Positions 46,129 to 55,800 of a stretch of DNA of 64,000 bases are shown in pieces. The stretch is from positions 62,001 to 126,000 of the forward strand of contig JAJPHN010000025.1 in NCBI GenBank assembly GCA_021325235.1, written 5' to 3'. The stretch comes from Terriglobia bacterium. GTDB taxonomy: Bacteria; Acidobacteriota; Terriglobia; Bryobacterales; Bryobacteraceae. Both the position numbers and the translations under genes were made by a program. Position 1 is the stretch's first letter, and each line of letters begins with the position of its first letter. The notes under the pieces were generated by a model. It did not search any database, was not told the DNA's origin, and worked only from the letters and a program-made list of their open reading frames with translations.

Positions 46129-46515
46129 CAGCGGTTTTCGTTCGCCAGCTTCGAGGTCCACAGTTCAACACTTGCCCGTGATGAAGCAAGCAGTCGAGAA
46201 TCGCACCTACAGCAGCATCGCCGAGCAGTTTGCCCCAGTCCTCAACGGGACGGTTCGATCTCAGCAGCGTGCTACAGCGTTCGTATCTGCGCATGATGAT
46301 CTCGAGCATGTCTTCAGCGCCGTATGTGGCAGCTTGCGCATCCCAAAATCGTCGATGATGAGGAACGGCACAGTGGATACGGATTCCATGTATTTCTTGC
46401 GTCGGCCTTCAGCAACCGCATCGCCCAAGTCGTCCAGGAGCACATGGGTATCGCGATAGAGGACCTTGTAGCCTTGCAGGATCACGGCCTGGCCAATCGC
46501 TTGTGCCAAGTGACT
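46129..46515 (-). pseudogene. IS21-family istB ATPase remnant
   Basis: A piece of an IstB helper ATPase in two frames. The first (SHLAQAIGQAVILQGYKVLY ... STVPFLIIDDFGMRKL) carries the end of the Walker A region and a clear Walker B (LIIDDFG); the second (MLEIIMRRYERCSTLLRSNR ... DCLLHHGQVLNCGPRSWR) is the C-terminal part. The front half, with the glycines of the P-loop, is missing: it is cut at 46515, exactly where the IS3-type element begins. istA is not seen. The remnant cannot act. Confidence 0.75.
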
Positions 46516-46516
46516 C

Positions 46517-47760
46517 TGGACTGCCCCCGATTCTGAGCCACTTTCCAGTGGCACTCTCGCAGCGAAAGGAGTTGCAAATGGGAAAGAGACGGGTGGGAAG
46601 GTATCCGCTGGCATCCCGCCAGATGGCGGTGGATCGCCTTCGTAAATGCGATGACGTGGTCGCCTTCTCGGAAGAACTGGGTGTTTATCGGCGTCTACTC
46701 TACAAGTGGCGGAAGCAGGCTCGAACCACTGGAAGAGGACGGCACGAGTTCTTCAGATATCAGGGAGTTCACGCTCACCAGGGAGATCTGCCAGCTAAAG
46801 CGCCTCCAGATATGGAAGAGATGGAGCTGCGGTCGGCGATTCAAGCAATTTGGTTGAACACAAGCTTCGATATAGCTATCGTCGAGTCACCACAGAACTG
46901 CGGGACCGGGGATTTTCGGCCAATCACAAGCGTGTCGTTCGCCTGACGCGGATGGGACAACCTACTCGCCTTGAGGCGTTCGGCGTTTGTGGGGACGACT
47001 GACTCTGACCGCGAACTCCTTGTCCATCTAAACCTAGCCCGCCGGATGCAGCTGAACGGCATAAACCAGTTATGGGTTGCAGATATAGCGTTTGTCGGCC
47101 TCCAGCAGGAATTCGTCTTTTTTGGCAGTGATTCTGGACGCCTATTCGCGCAAGGATTGGCTGGGCACTCGATCGTTCGCCTGGCCGCGCAACTCGCCGT
47201 TAGAGCTTTGCAGAACGCGATCTCCAGTTGTGCGTCCGCGCCGGGGCTCGTACATCATTCTGATCGTGGCATACAGTATGCATCCGCCGAATACGGCGCG
47301 CTCTTGGATAAGCAGCAAATCACTGCCAGTATGAGCCGCCTCGGAAATCCTTGGGACAACGCGAAATGCGAGAGCTTCATGAAGACGTTGGAGTGCGAAG
47401 AAATCCGCGCGAATGAGTATCGCGGGATGGAAGATCTCGGTAACAATGTCGCGTGTTTCGTAGATGTGTATTACAACTCGCAGCGGCTCCATTCGGCGCT
47501 GGGATACAACACGCCGAAACAATTTGAGGCAACAATTTGCCCTGCGGCGCCTGCCGGAAATGGCCAGCTGAGTTTTCCAGGCATCGGGAGATCTTTCAAT
47601 CCGACGTGTCAAACAAAAAGAAGCCGCCCCAGGACGGTTTCCCGAATCATCGCCTTGATGAGTCTCCGGCTGGCTATTCCTTGCCGAGTTGGTCTCCACC
47701 AGAGCCCGGCTCCGCTTCACCAGCCTCGCTCATCTTAAAATGTGGCAGCATTTCGACAAA
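46517..47760 (+). mobile_element. IS3-family insertion sequence remnant
   Basis: The left boundary is taken as TGGACTGCCCCC (46517-46528), which looks like an IS3-type inverted-repeat tip and interrupts istB. An AAAGGAG ribosome site precedes the orfA start at 46578. The right end is uncertain: no matching GGGGGCAGTCCA is visible, so the right inverted repeat has been lost or changed. The boundary at 47760 is only the end of transposon-like sequence. Confidence 0.55.
46578..47560 (+). pseudogene. IS3-family transposase (orfA-orfB), frame-broken
   Basis: orfA begins MGKRRVGRYPLASRQMAVDR and has the HTH segment CDDVVAFSEELGVYRRLLYKW. orfB follows in pieces: YRRVTTELRDRGFSANHKRV, then the rve core with INQLWVADIAFVGL (first Asp), AVILDAYSRK in another frame (second Asp), HHSDRGIQYAS, and DNAKCESFMKTLE (Glu), ending VYYNSQRLHSALGYNTPKQFE. 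At least four frame changes and a stop lie between them, more than the single programmed -1 shift of IS3 elements, so the transposase is inactive. Confidence 0.8.
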
Positions 47761-47881
47761 GAAAAAATAATCGAATGGCAAGTGTGTTCACTGCGATCTG
47801 TCTCAGCGAAGGGGTTCATCCATTTCGTCGTGTTGCGTCCATGTGTGCCTCTCTTTCGCCTGGGTTTCGTAGCGTGATCAT
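47561..47881. other. Gap between the IS3 remnant and the LacI gene
   Basis: No credible gene. The first 200 bases look like the 3' part of the IS element (a readable piece HRLDESPAGYSLPSWSPPE resembles tails seen behind such transposases), but it does not form a supported protein. The missing half of istB is not found here, so sequence was lost after the IS insertion. Confidence 0.4.
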
Positions 47882-48901
47882 TTATAAGCGCAAACGCCCG
47901 ATCGTCGATTCGCGCGCGATCACCTTTGATTCGAGCAGAATCGTCTTGGGGCGCGGCATCTTCTGGCCGATCAGTGACAGCGCAAGTTCCCCGGCGCTCC
48001 GGCCGAGCTCGGCGCTGTTCTGATCGACGGACGAAAGCGGCACGCGAAGGAATTGCGCATACAGCACGTTGCCGCAGCCGATGACAGCGACGTCCTGCGG
48101 CACCCGCAAGCCGCGTTCGATGACCGCTTGCATAGCGCCCATCGCGCTCGGGTCGTTGTAGCAAAATACACCATCCGGCCTCGGATTCGTTTCGAGTAGC
48201 GCTTTCATCGCTTTGTATCCACTAAGGTCCGCCGCAACGTCGCCGGTTTCTTCCATCGCTACGTATTCGGGCACGAAATCGATCCGGTGACGATCGAGGG
48301 CGCGCTTATATCCGGCATACCGGCCCATCCCGGGACTCAGTTCCGGGCCACGGACGTGCGCAATCCGGCGGCATCCAACCGAGATCAGGTGCTCAGTCGC
48401 GAGGCTCCCGATTACCTCTTCATCGGCGCCCACGAAGTTTGCAGACAGTCCGGCAAACTGGCGATCGATCAGCACGTACGGTATATGCCGCTCCTCAATG
48501 CGCCGAAAGGTTTCCACATTCCACTGCACCGAGGCGATGATCAGCGCATCGACGTGCCGCGCCAGCATGTCTTCAATCTCATTGCGCTCAAGTTCGGGAT
48601 CTTCTTCAGAGGAAGCAAGCAGCACGCCATAGCGCTGCGTTCGCAAAAAGGCGGAGAGGCCCTGCGCCACCTGTGCGAAAAACGGATGCGTGAGATCCGG
48701 CACCACGAGCCCGACGCTCATCGTCCGGCCGGTCACCAGCGCCCGTGCCGCGTAATTCGGCTGGTAATTTAGCTCGCGCATGCGGCTCAAAACACGTTGG
48801 CGCGTCTCTTCGCTGATGTCGCCGTGGTTGCGTAATACTTTGGAGATCGTTACCACCGAGACGCCGAGGTCGCGCGCGATGTCCTTCATCCGAACGCGCA
48901 T
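47882..48901 (-). CDS. LacI-family transcriptional repressor of the fucoside locus
   Basis: A 339-residue regulator. The N-terminal helix-turn-helix is MKDIARDLGVSVVTISKVLRNH with the hinge helix NYAARALVTGRT, followed by a periplasmic-binding-like effector domain (VGLVVPDLTHPFFAQVAQGL; VPQDVAVIGCGNVLYAQF). I chose the ATG at 48901; 48889 is an alternative. It is the last gene of a minus-strand operon, 19 bases after the fucosidase gene, with no visible promoter of its own. The likely operators are the paired 18-base elements at 52661-52678 and 52813-52830. The inducer is presumably a fucose-type sugar. Confidence 0.9.
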   Translation of the reverse strand: MRVRMKDIARDLGVSVVTISKVLRNHGDISEETRQRVLSRMRELNYQPNYAARALVTGRTMSVGLVVPDLTHPFFAQVAQGLSAFLRTQRYGVLLASSEEDPELERNEIEDMLARHVDALIIASVQWNVETFRRIEERHIPYVLIDRQFAGLSANFVGADEEVIGSLATEHLISVGCRRIAHVRGPELSPGMGRYAGYKRALDRHRIDFVPEYVAMEETGDVAADLSGYKAMKALLETNPRPDGVFCYNDPSAMGAMQAVIERGLRVPQDVAVIGCGNVLYAQFLRVPLSSVDQNSAELGRSAGELALSLIGQKMPRPKTILLESKVIARESTIGRLRL

Positions 48902-48920
48902 CGTCCTCCGCGGCAAAAGC

Positions 48921-50492
48921 TCAGGCCCCTGTAATCCGGAAAACGATCGCGTGCCGTGTGAGATTTGTTGGGGGCACTTGCACGGCGAGTTCTGTCTCGT
49001 TCTGCCGCCACTCAACTCGACCGTTTGCGCCGAGCAGTTCCACATTTTGAATTTTGCCCACCTGTTGCGGGCCGCCAAGCGCCAGCGGCGGAATGCGCGC
49101 CTCCTTCTCGGGCTCGCCCATCACGAAGGCGTAAAGTGTTTCGCCTTTCGTTGTGAAGCGTATATCTTCTGCTGTGAGCGGCTTCCGAAAGCGTTCATTG
49201 AACGCGCCTGCCTGATGATGCTCGGAAGCTACCGATTGTGCGCTGGAAACGACTGTTGATGGACCAGCGCCATAGAGCTTCCATGGACGCGTGCCATAGA
49301 TCGCTTCGTTATTGATTGCCATCCAGTTGGTGATCTCTCCCAGAATGTTCAGTTCCTCCGGATCCAGCATGCCGTTCGAAGGCAGCGGGAAATTCAGCAG
49401 CAGGTTGCCGTTGCGGCTGACGATATCGACCAGCATATCGATCACGATCTTCGGCGACTTGTAGTGCGCCTCCTTGTCGTAGTGCCAGTTACCAATGCAG
49501 GTATCGGTCTGCCAGGGCTCGTCCCAGATGTGATCGACTACCCCGCGCTCCAGATCCAGCACACACGTGCCCTGTACACAATCGGTTCGTCCCTTGTTCG
49601 CCCAAACACCCTCTGCTTTGCCGCCATTTCGTTCGGCGCTGCAGTTATATTGATGCGCCATGAGCGCCAGACCCCATTCGCCGAAGAAGATCGGTCCGTC
49701 CGTGTACATGAGGTCGGGCTGATATTGATCGATCAGGTCCTTAATGCGCGCGAAGTACTCCTGTTTCCACTTGAGCGGAACATTGCTCTGCTCCCAGAGA
49801 TTTTTGGGAGCATCGTGCGTTTCGTGATAAAGACTCGAGTATTTCGGATCCGCCCCGTCGTACGCGACGCCCTTGAGCGGCCCTTCCTTATCGCTGCCGC
49901 GACTTGTCTGAAACCAGTTGTAGCTGACCGCAAGATGTTCGCTGACACCGAACCGCAAGCCATGCTTCAGCGCGGCTTGACGGAACAGACCCACGATGTC
50001 CTTCTTTGGCCCCATCTTCACCGCATTCCACTCGTGGTAAGTCGAATTCCATAGGTCGAAGTTGTCGTGATGCACGCCCATGCTGACGAAATACTTTGCG
50101 CCAGCTTTCTTGTACAGCGAAATCAGGTAATCGGGATCGAAACGCTCGGCCTTCCAGGTTGGAATGATATCTTTAAAGCCGAATTTCGATGGATGGCCGT
50201 ACTTCGCGACGTGATACTTGTATTGTCGGCTGCCCTGGATGTACATGTTGCGTGCATACCAGTCGCCATATTCAGGCGCCGATTGCGGGCCCCAGTGCGC
50301 CCAGATGCCGAACTTTGCGTCTCGAAACCATTCAGGTGCCTGATATTTGTGAAGCGACTCGCGCGTGCCTTGAAAAGGCCCCGACGCAATGGAAGGCTGC
50401 TGTTCGGCAGGCACTTGCGTCTGCGCGGACGCAAGACGTATCGCGCTTGCGGCCGCGGTTGCTCGAAGCAGGTCTCTTCTCGTCATTTTCAT
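48921..50492 (-). CDS. GH29 alpha-L-fucosidase, Tat-exported
   Basis: A 523-residue glycoside hydrolase. MKMTRRDLLRATAAASAIRLASA is a twin-arginine signal, so it is folded before export to the periplasm. The GH29 core is clear: WFRDAKFGIWAHWGPQS, YVSMGVHHDNFDLW-type segment at about 135-148, and PDLMYTDGP with Asp265 as the likely nucleophile. A C-terminal beta domain follows. It releases terminal L-fucose from glycans. The ATG at 50492 overlaps the stop of the upstream dehydrogenase gene (ATGA). Confidence 0.92.
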   Translation of the reverse strand: MKMTRRDLLRATAAASAIRLASAQTQVPAEQQPSIASGPFQGTRESLHKYQAPEWFRDAKFGIWAHWGPQSAPEYGDWYARNMYIQGSRQYKYHVAKYGHPSKFGFKDIIPTWKAERFDPDYLISLYKKAGAKYFVSMGVHHDNFDLWNSTYHEWNAVKMGPKKDIVGLFRQAALKHGLRFGVSEHLAVSYNWFQTSRGSDKEGPLKGVAYDGADPKYSSLYHETHDAPKNLWEQSNVPLKWKQEYFARIKDLIDQYQPDLMYTDGPIFFGEWGLALMAHQYNCSAERNGGKAEGVWANKGRTDCVQGTCVLDLERGVVDHIWDEPWQTDTCIGNWHYDKEAHYKSPKIVIDMLVDIVSRNGNLLLNFPLPSNGMLDPEELNILGEITNWMAINNEAIYGTRPWKLYGAGPSTVVSSAQSVASEHHQAGAFNERFRKPLTAEDIRFTTKGETLYAFVMGEPEKEARIPPLALGGPQQVGKIQNVELLGANGRVEWRQNETELAVQVPPTNLTRHAIVFRITGA

Positions 50493-51598
50493 CGAATCTT
50501 CCTCGTTGCGCTTGCTGCAGTGTTGCCAGCGGGCTCCAGTTCTTCGTCGAAACAGACCGCAACTTTTCCGCACCGGCCGGATGCCATCAGCGCGTACGCC
50601 TGGCCGGTATTGTGCAATGCGAACCGATGCGTAATCAGGTCTGCCGGATGCAAGTTCCAGCGCACCAGCATCTCAACTAGTTCCTCCATGAGCCACGTCG
50701 AAGTAACCCATGAGCCATAGATCGTCTTCTGATCGTGAATCATGTCGGGCGAGGGATTGAACTCGACCGTCCCGCCTTCGCCGATCAACGCGATCCGGCC
50801 CCACTTGCGGGTTGCGCGAATCGCCGTCGCCCGCGCTGCAGGGTTAGCCGAGCAGTCGATCGCGCGCTCCACGCCGTGGCCACTCGTCAGCCCTTTCACT
50901 TGCTCCACATTCTCCGGCCCCGATCGCAGCACGTGATCGCAAAGCCCGAGATCCAGAGCCAGCTTCAGTCTGTCCTCGATGATGTCGATGCCGATGATCG
51001 GCCCCGCGCCGAGTTTTCTGGCCAATGCCGCCGTTGCCAGACCGACTGGCCCAAGACCGGTGACCAGCACGGTATCGGCTCCGCTGATACCGATCTTCGT
51101 CAGCCCTTCATAGACCGTCCCGAAGCCACACGCAACCTGAGCGCCGTCTGCATAGGACAACTCGTCGGGCAACAGAATGAGATCCTTCTCTTCCGCGAGA
51201 AGATACTCCGCCATGCCGCCGTCGCGCTGCCATCCATAAGCCCGGCGATACTTCTCGCTGGTACAGGAGATCATGTAGCCGCGCCGGCAGTCGTTGCAGA
51301 CGCCGCAGCCCGAGATGTGATATACGATCACGCGATCGCCTGTTTTGAAACGCCGGCAACCCGGCCCGGTCTCCACGATCTGTCCCGCCGGCTCGTGTCC
51401 GGCAATCACACCCTGATAACCTTCCGGTCCTTTACCCAGATGCTCGCGATAAATTGCACGAATGTCCGATCCGCAGATGGTCGATGCTTTCATGCGAATG
51501 AGAACCTCGCCATGCGCGGGCGTTGGGACCGGCACCGTTCTGAGTTCCGTTGTGCTGTTGCCGGGCAGGTAGGCCGCGGCCATGGTTTGTTTCATCAC
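50489..51598 (-). CDS. Zinc-dependent alcohol/sugar dehydrogenase
   Basis: A 369-residue medium-chain dehydrogenase. Cys42 (TICGSD) and His68-Glu69 (AGHEP) are catalytic-zinc ligands; Cys98, 101, 104 and 112 (GCGVCNDCRRGYMISC) bind structural zinc; VTGLGPVGLATAALARKLGA is the NAD(P) fold. In this operon, between an aldo/keto reductase and an alpha-L-fucosidase, it probably oxidises fucose or a derived polyol or lactone precursor. The exact substrate is inference. It starts 7 bases after the reductase gene. Confidence 0.9.
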   Translation of the reverse strand: MMKQTMAAAYLPGNSTTELRTVPVPTPAHGEVLIRMKASTICGSDIRAIYREHLGKGPEGYQGVIAGHEPAGQIVETGPGCRRFKTGDRVIVYHISGCGVCNDCRRGYMISCTSEKYRRAYGWQRDGGMAEYLLAEEKDLILLPDELSYADGAQVACGFGTVYEGLTKIGISGADTVLVTGLGPVGLATAALARKLGAGPIIGIDIIEDRLKLALDLGLCDHVLRSGPENVEQVKGLTSGHGVERAIDCSANPAARATAIRATRKWGRIALIGEGGTVEFNPSPDMIHDQKTIYGSWVTSTWLMEELVEMLVRWNLHPADLITHRFALHNTGQAYALMASGRCGKVAVCFDEELEPAGNTAASATRKIR

Positions 51599-51605
51599 TT
51601 TGCCT

Positions 51606-52652
51606 TTAAGGAGGCGTCACTTCGCCGTTCACGTCCCACAGATCTTCCCAGCTCTGACCGGTTTTCCAGAGAAACACCTGTCCCTTAATGAGCCGGCAGT
51701 TTTTGTCGATGCCCGCGATGGCGTGCATGTCGTCTTCGCTGAGCGGGTCGCCCGCCACGGCCTGCAGATTTGCCATATAGTTCGCGCGCTTCGTCGAGAA
51801 AGGAATCGGAATGTGACCCCGCTGCACCGCCCATTTGAGACACACCGCGGCCGGGTGCAGCTTCCGCCGCTCGCCGATCCCGCGAATCACCGGATCCTGC
51901 AAAGGCGAGGTATCTTCCGGGGTCCGATCGCGCTCGGGCCTGTGCGGCGATCCGAGCGGCGAATACGCAACTGGCTGTATCCCGTTCGCACGCACAAACT
52001 CGAACAGCTCCGGCTGCTGAAAGTGCGGGTGCAGTTCCATTTCGTTTACGGCGGGTTTGACGTGCGCGTCGCGCAGCAGCAGTCGCAGCTTCGGAACGGT
52101 CATGTTCGACGTGCCAATATGTTTCACTAAACCGAGTTCGACCAGCCGCTCCATCTGCCGCCATGTCCGCATGAAGTTTTCATGTATGTAGGGCTTGGCA
52201 TTCGGGCTCCGCGACTCGACGCTGCATCCCGGTGGATGATAATTCGGAAACGGCCAATGCACGAGGTACAAATCTAAATATTTGCAGCGTAGATCCGCGA
52301 GCGACTGGCGGCAGGCAGGAATCACATCCGCTTCGCCGTGTTTGTCATTCCAAAGTTTGGATGTAATCCAGACCTGCTCGCGCTCGAGCCCGCTGCCGAA
52401 GAGAGCCTCAAAAACATTTCCAATCTCGGCTTCATTCTGGTAAACCGCCGCGCAATCGAAATGGCGATAACCGGCGCAGGCCGCTCCATGCACCGCCTCC
52501 GCCACAGCCTCCGCGGAAACATGATCGGAGCCAAACGTCCCGAGTCCGATGGCCGGTATTTGCGCCCCGGTGTACAACACGCGCGAGGGCACAGCAGTCG
52601 AATCGATCGCGTCCGCAGCCGGGTGAAATGACAAAGCGGAGGAAGAGGGCAT
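51606..52652 (-). CDS. Aldo/keto reductase
   Basis: A 348-residue NADP-dependent TIM-barrel enzyme. The catalytic tetrad is complete: Asp66 (HFDCA), Tyr71 (AVYQNE), Lys99 (TSKLW) and His132 (YLVHWPF). NMTVPKLRLLLRDAHVKPAVNEMELHPHFQQ and the C-terminal IPFSTKRANYMANL are family signatures (AKR1/AKR2-like). I chose the ATG at 52652, close behind the promoter and operator; an upstream frame to 53090 runs into the divergent gene and is rejected. It is the first gene of the fucosidase operon. Confidence 0.9.
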   Translation of the reverse strand: MPSSSALSFHPAADAIDSTAVPSRVLYTGAQIPAIGLGTFGSDHVSAEAVAEAVHGAACAGYRHFDCAAVYQNEAEIGNVFEALFGSGLEREQVWITSKLWNDKHGEADVIPACRQSLADLRCKYLDLYLVHWPFPNYHPPGCSVESRSPNAKPYIHENFMRTWRQMERLVELGLVKHIGTSNMTVPKLRLLLRDAHVKPAVNEMELHPHFQQPELFEFVRANGIQPVAYSPLGSPHRPERDRTPEDTSPLQDPVIRGIGERRKLHPAAVCLKWAVQRGHIPIPFSTKRANYMANLQAVAGDPLSEDDMHAIAGIDKNCRLIKGQVFLWKTGQSWEDLWDVNGEVTPP

Positions 52653-52660
52653 GGTTGAGT

Positions 52661-52678
52661 CAACGGTAACTTTAGCGA
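52661..52678. promoter_or_regulatory. Operator copy A
   Basis: CAACGGTAACTTTAGCGA, the inverted partner of copy B at 52813-52830 (16 of 18 bases match when reversed; 11 in a row, AACTTTAGCGA). It overlaps the expected transcription start of the reductase operon and stops eight bases before its ATG. Probable binding site of the LacI-family protein at 47882-48901. Confidence 0.6.
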
Positions 52679-52684
52679 AATTAA

Positions 52685-52714
52685 ACGGTACAGCTTCTTT
52701 ACCGGAGTTGTCAA
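52685..52714 (-). promoter_or_regulatory. Promoter of the reductase-fucosidase-lacI operon
   Basis: On the minus strand a perfect TTGACA (52714-52709) is followed after 18 bases by TACCGT (52690-52685), a weak -10. Transcription would start near 52678, inside operator copy A. Confidence 0.45.
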
Positions 52715-52766
52715 TGAGGAATGGACTACTTCCACTCGACTCGCGATCGCGATCTAAAACCTGCCA

Positions 52767-52795
52767 TTGACACGCACCTCGGTACAAAGTATAAT
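52767..52795 (+). promoter_or_regulatory. Perfect consensus sigma-70 promoter of the TonB receptor operon
   Basis: TTGACA (52767-52772), 17 bases, TATAAT (52790-52795): both hexamers and the spacing match the housekeeping consensus exactly. Transcription should start near 52802, so the leader is about 77 bases long and contains operator copy B. A promoter this strong needs a repressor, which fits the nearby LacI-family gene. Confidence 0.75.
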
Positions 52796-52812
52796 CCGGT
52801 GAATCTACGTTA

Positions 52813-52830
52813 TCGCTAAAGTTTGCGTTG
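52813..52830. promoter_or_regulatory. Operator copy B
   Basis: TCGCTAAAGTTTGCGTTG, inverted relative to copy A. It lies about 11-28 bases after the predicted start of the receptor transcript, where a bound repressor would block elongation or clearance. Just before it is TTATCGCTAA, a short palindrome centred on CG as in many LacI-family operators. Confidence 0.6.
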
Positions 52831-52878
52831 GCGGGTCGCCGGCGCGGTCTCTGGAATCCCACGTAAGGAGGTTTGGCG

Positions 52879-55800
52879 ATGTTGGCCGAAAAATTCCGGT
52901 CGGCGGGCCGTTTGCCCGTTTTTCTGATCCTCTGCGGCGTTCTACTGATGGCCGGGCGCCACGGCTTCGCGCAGCAGGCCTCGGCCAACGTGAACGGCGT
53001 CGTCTCGGACCCCACCGGCGCGGCCGTTCCCAATGCCGATGTCAGCCTGACGAACGTCGATACTTCGGTGGCCCGAAGCACCAGAACCAACAGCGACGGC
53101 GCTTACGTATTCCTGAACGTGGTTCCCGGTGCTTACACCATCAGCGTTTCGGCTCCGGGCTTCGCCCCCGTGAAGCAGTCGCAAGTCACGCTCCAGGTGA
53201 ACCAGACCGCCACATTCGATTTCCATCTTCAGATCGGACAGGCACAACAGAGCGTCACGGTGGAAGCAATCGCGGCGGCAGTCGAATCGTCGACCGCAGA
53301 GCTCGGAACCGTCGTTACCACCCAGGAAGTAAACACGCTTCCGCTGAACGGCCGCAATTTCACGCAATTGCTGACAATCACCCCTGGTGTTGCTAATGTC
53401 AACCGTGACCAGAGCGGAGGAGGAGGAGGAGGTTTCGTCGGCAACGCGATCGGCAGCTACGCATTCCCTTCGATCAACGGCTCGCGTGTGCGCAGCAATA
53501 CCTTCCTGCTCGATGGCATCAACAACCTAAACACGTTTCTCACCACCTACAACTTCCAGCCGATCATCGATGACGTTCAGGAATTCAAGACGCAGACTCA
53601 TAATGACCTCACGGAGTACGGCGGCGTAACGGGTGGGATCGTAAACGTAGTCAGCAAGTCGGGCACAAACGAGTATCACGGCTCGCTCTGGGAGTTTCTG
53701 CGAAATGAGCAGATGGATGCGCGCGGCTTTTTTGACCTCAACCGTCCGCCTCTGCGGCAAAACCAGTTTGGGGCGGCCGCCGGCGGCCCGATCTGGATTC
53801 CCAAAATTTACAACGGCCGCAATCGAAGCTTCTTCTATGCGGCCTACGAAGCGTATCGCCAGCGGGTCTCGAACGAAGGCGGAACGCTAGGGCCCACCGA
53901 TGCCATGCGGGCGGGCGATTTCAGCGCGCTCAGCACGCCCATTTACAACCCGTTCAAGACAGTTGTGGATCCCGTGACGGGCGTCGCCTCACGTCCTGTC
54001 TTTCCCGGAAACAAGATTCCGAGCAACATGCTGAATCCGATCGCGCTGGCCTATCAGAATCTGGTGCCGCACGCCGGCGCGCTGCTCAACGGGAACAATA
54101 TCTACATACCGGCAAAGAGCAAGACGGACCAGGATTCGGGCTCGATCCGCGCCGATCAGTACATTCGCAATTCCGACCAGATCATGTTCCGCTACAGCCA
54201 GTACGAACAGAATCTGGTCACCCCAAACAACGTTATCGGCCAGGGCGCTTCGGACATATACGGGCACAATATGGTGATCCATGAAACGCACACGTTCGGC
54301 CCGACTGCCATACTCGACGTGTACTTCGGCCGGAATTTTGGAAACGACCTCTTGGTCAATTCCGTTCCAGGTGAAACTCCGGCGTTCATCAGCGACATCC
54401 AGAGCCTCGGTATGTCGTCCACGTTCAGCACGCTGCAGGGCAAAGTCTATGCGCCGTCCATGTCCATGGGGCCGTATCTCAGCTTTCCGTATCAGGCGCT
54501 GCAGGAAACAGGCCTGGCCGATGTCTGGCAGTTCGGCGGAAATTTCTCGAAGATTCTGGGTAAGCACACGATCAAAGCGGGGATTGACATGGACACCAAT
54601 AATTTCCGCTCGCCGATTGGTTACGCCAACGACAGCTTCGGTCCCACACAGACGGCCGGCCTCGGCGTGAATCAAGGTGTGGGCGGCAATTCGTGGGCGT
54701 CGTTCCTTCTCGGTGTGCCCGGCGGCGCCGCATATCGCAACATTCTCGAAGTCAATCATGGCGGCTGGACCAACGCCTTCTTCGTGCAGGATCAATGGAA
54801 AGCCACCAGCCGTCTCACCGTAAATGTTGGGCTGCGCAATGAGATTGTTATCTGGCCCATTTACGGCTCCGGTAAAGATCTCTACACGGGGGATGCAGAC
54901 GCCGTCACCGGACAATACATTCTGACCGCGATCCCGCCGCAGTGTTCGGCTACGGTGGGCGCGCCCTGTCTTCCCAACGGCAATTTCGCCGCAAATCCGC
55001 CGAGCCCGTACAACGGTCTGCCGCCGCACGTAGTGCTCACGCCGCATTCCGATCATCGCGTGATCAACAATCAGCCGTTCAACTGGTCCGGACGCCTGGG
55101 GCTTGCTTACCGGCTTACCGACAAGACCGCGATTCGCGCAGGTTACGGTCGTTTCTACGATGCCTGGGGCACGGTCACGCAACTCGCACAGAACTTCGGC
55201 GGCAATTGGCCGGCCGTTTCGACCATTAATAATCCCGCCATCAACCAGACCACAGTCACAGCGCCCATCGGCGATCCGCTCGGCTTCGGTTCCGGTGGCG
55301 CCCTTGTTTATCCCCGCGTCACCTTCGACAAAGTCAGCCAATGGATGGTCGATCCCGATTTCAAAACGCCGTACATGGACCAGTGGAATTTCGGCGTGCA
55401 GCAGCAGGTGGGTTCGAGCACGGTGGTGGATGCCAACTACGTCGGCTCCGTTGGCCGTCACCTCGACTGGGGTCCGGTGCAGAACGTTGCCCCTCCCGGT
55501 CCGGGCGATCCCACTGCTCGCCAGCCCTTCCCGTACATGTATCCGCAGTGGTTCGATCAGAGCGTCGGGAACAGCCGGTACAATGCACTGCAGGTCTCGG
55601 TCAACCGGCGCACCAGCAAGGGTATGGCGTTTCTGGTGGCCTACACGCTGTCGCGCTCCGTCGACGACGGCTGCTCGCTTGGTGCCAATTGCAACGTACA
55701 GAACGTCTACGATCGCGCATCGAACCTGGCTGTTTCCGACAGCAATCAAACCCACGTCTTCTCCGCCTCCTTCACTCTGGAATCGCCCTTCAGCCATGCG

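Noticed and set aside
44534-47881. CRISPR array or direct-repeat attachment site
   Set aside because: No regularly spaced repeats, and no second copy of the tRNA 3' end could be seen in the window.
52653-53090. Extension of the aldo/keto reductase to 53090
   Set aside because: It would run through the control region and into the divergent receptor gene; the family match begins after the ATG at 52652.
53989-55797. Minus-strand frame of about 600 codons inside the TonB receptor gene
   Set aside because: Antisense shadow of the receptor; no domain and no ribosome site.
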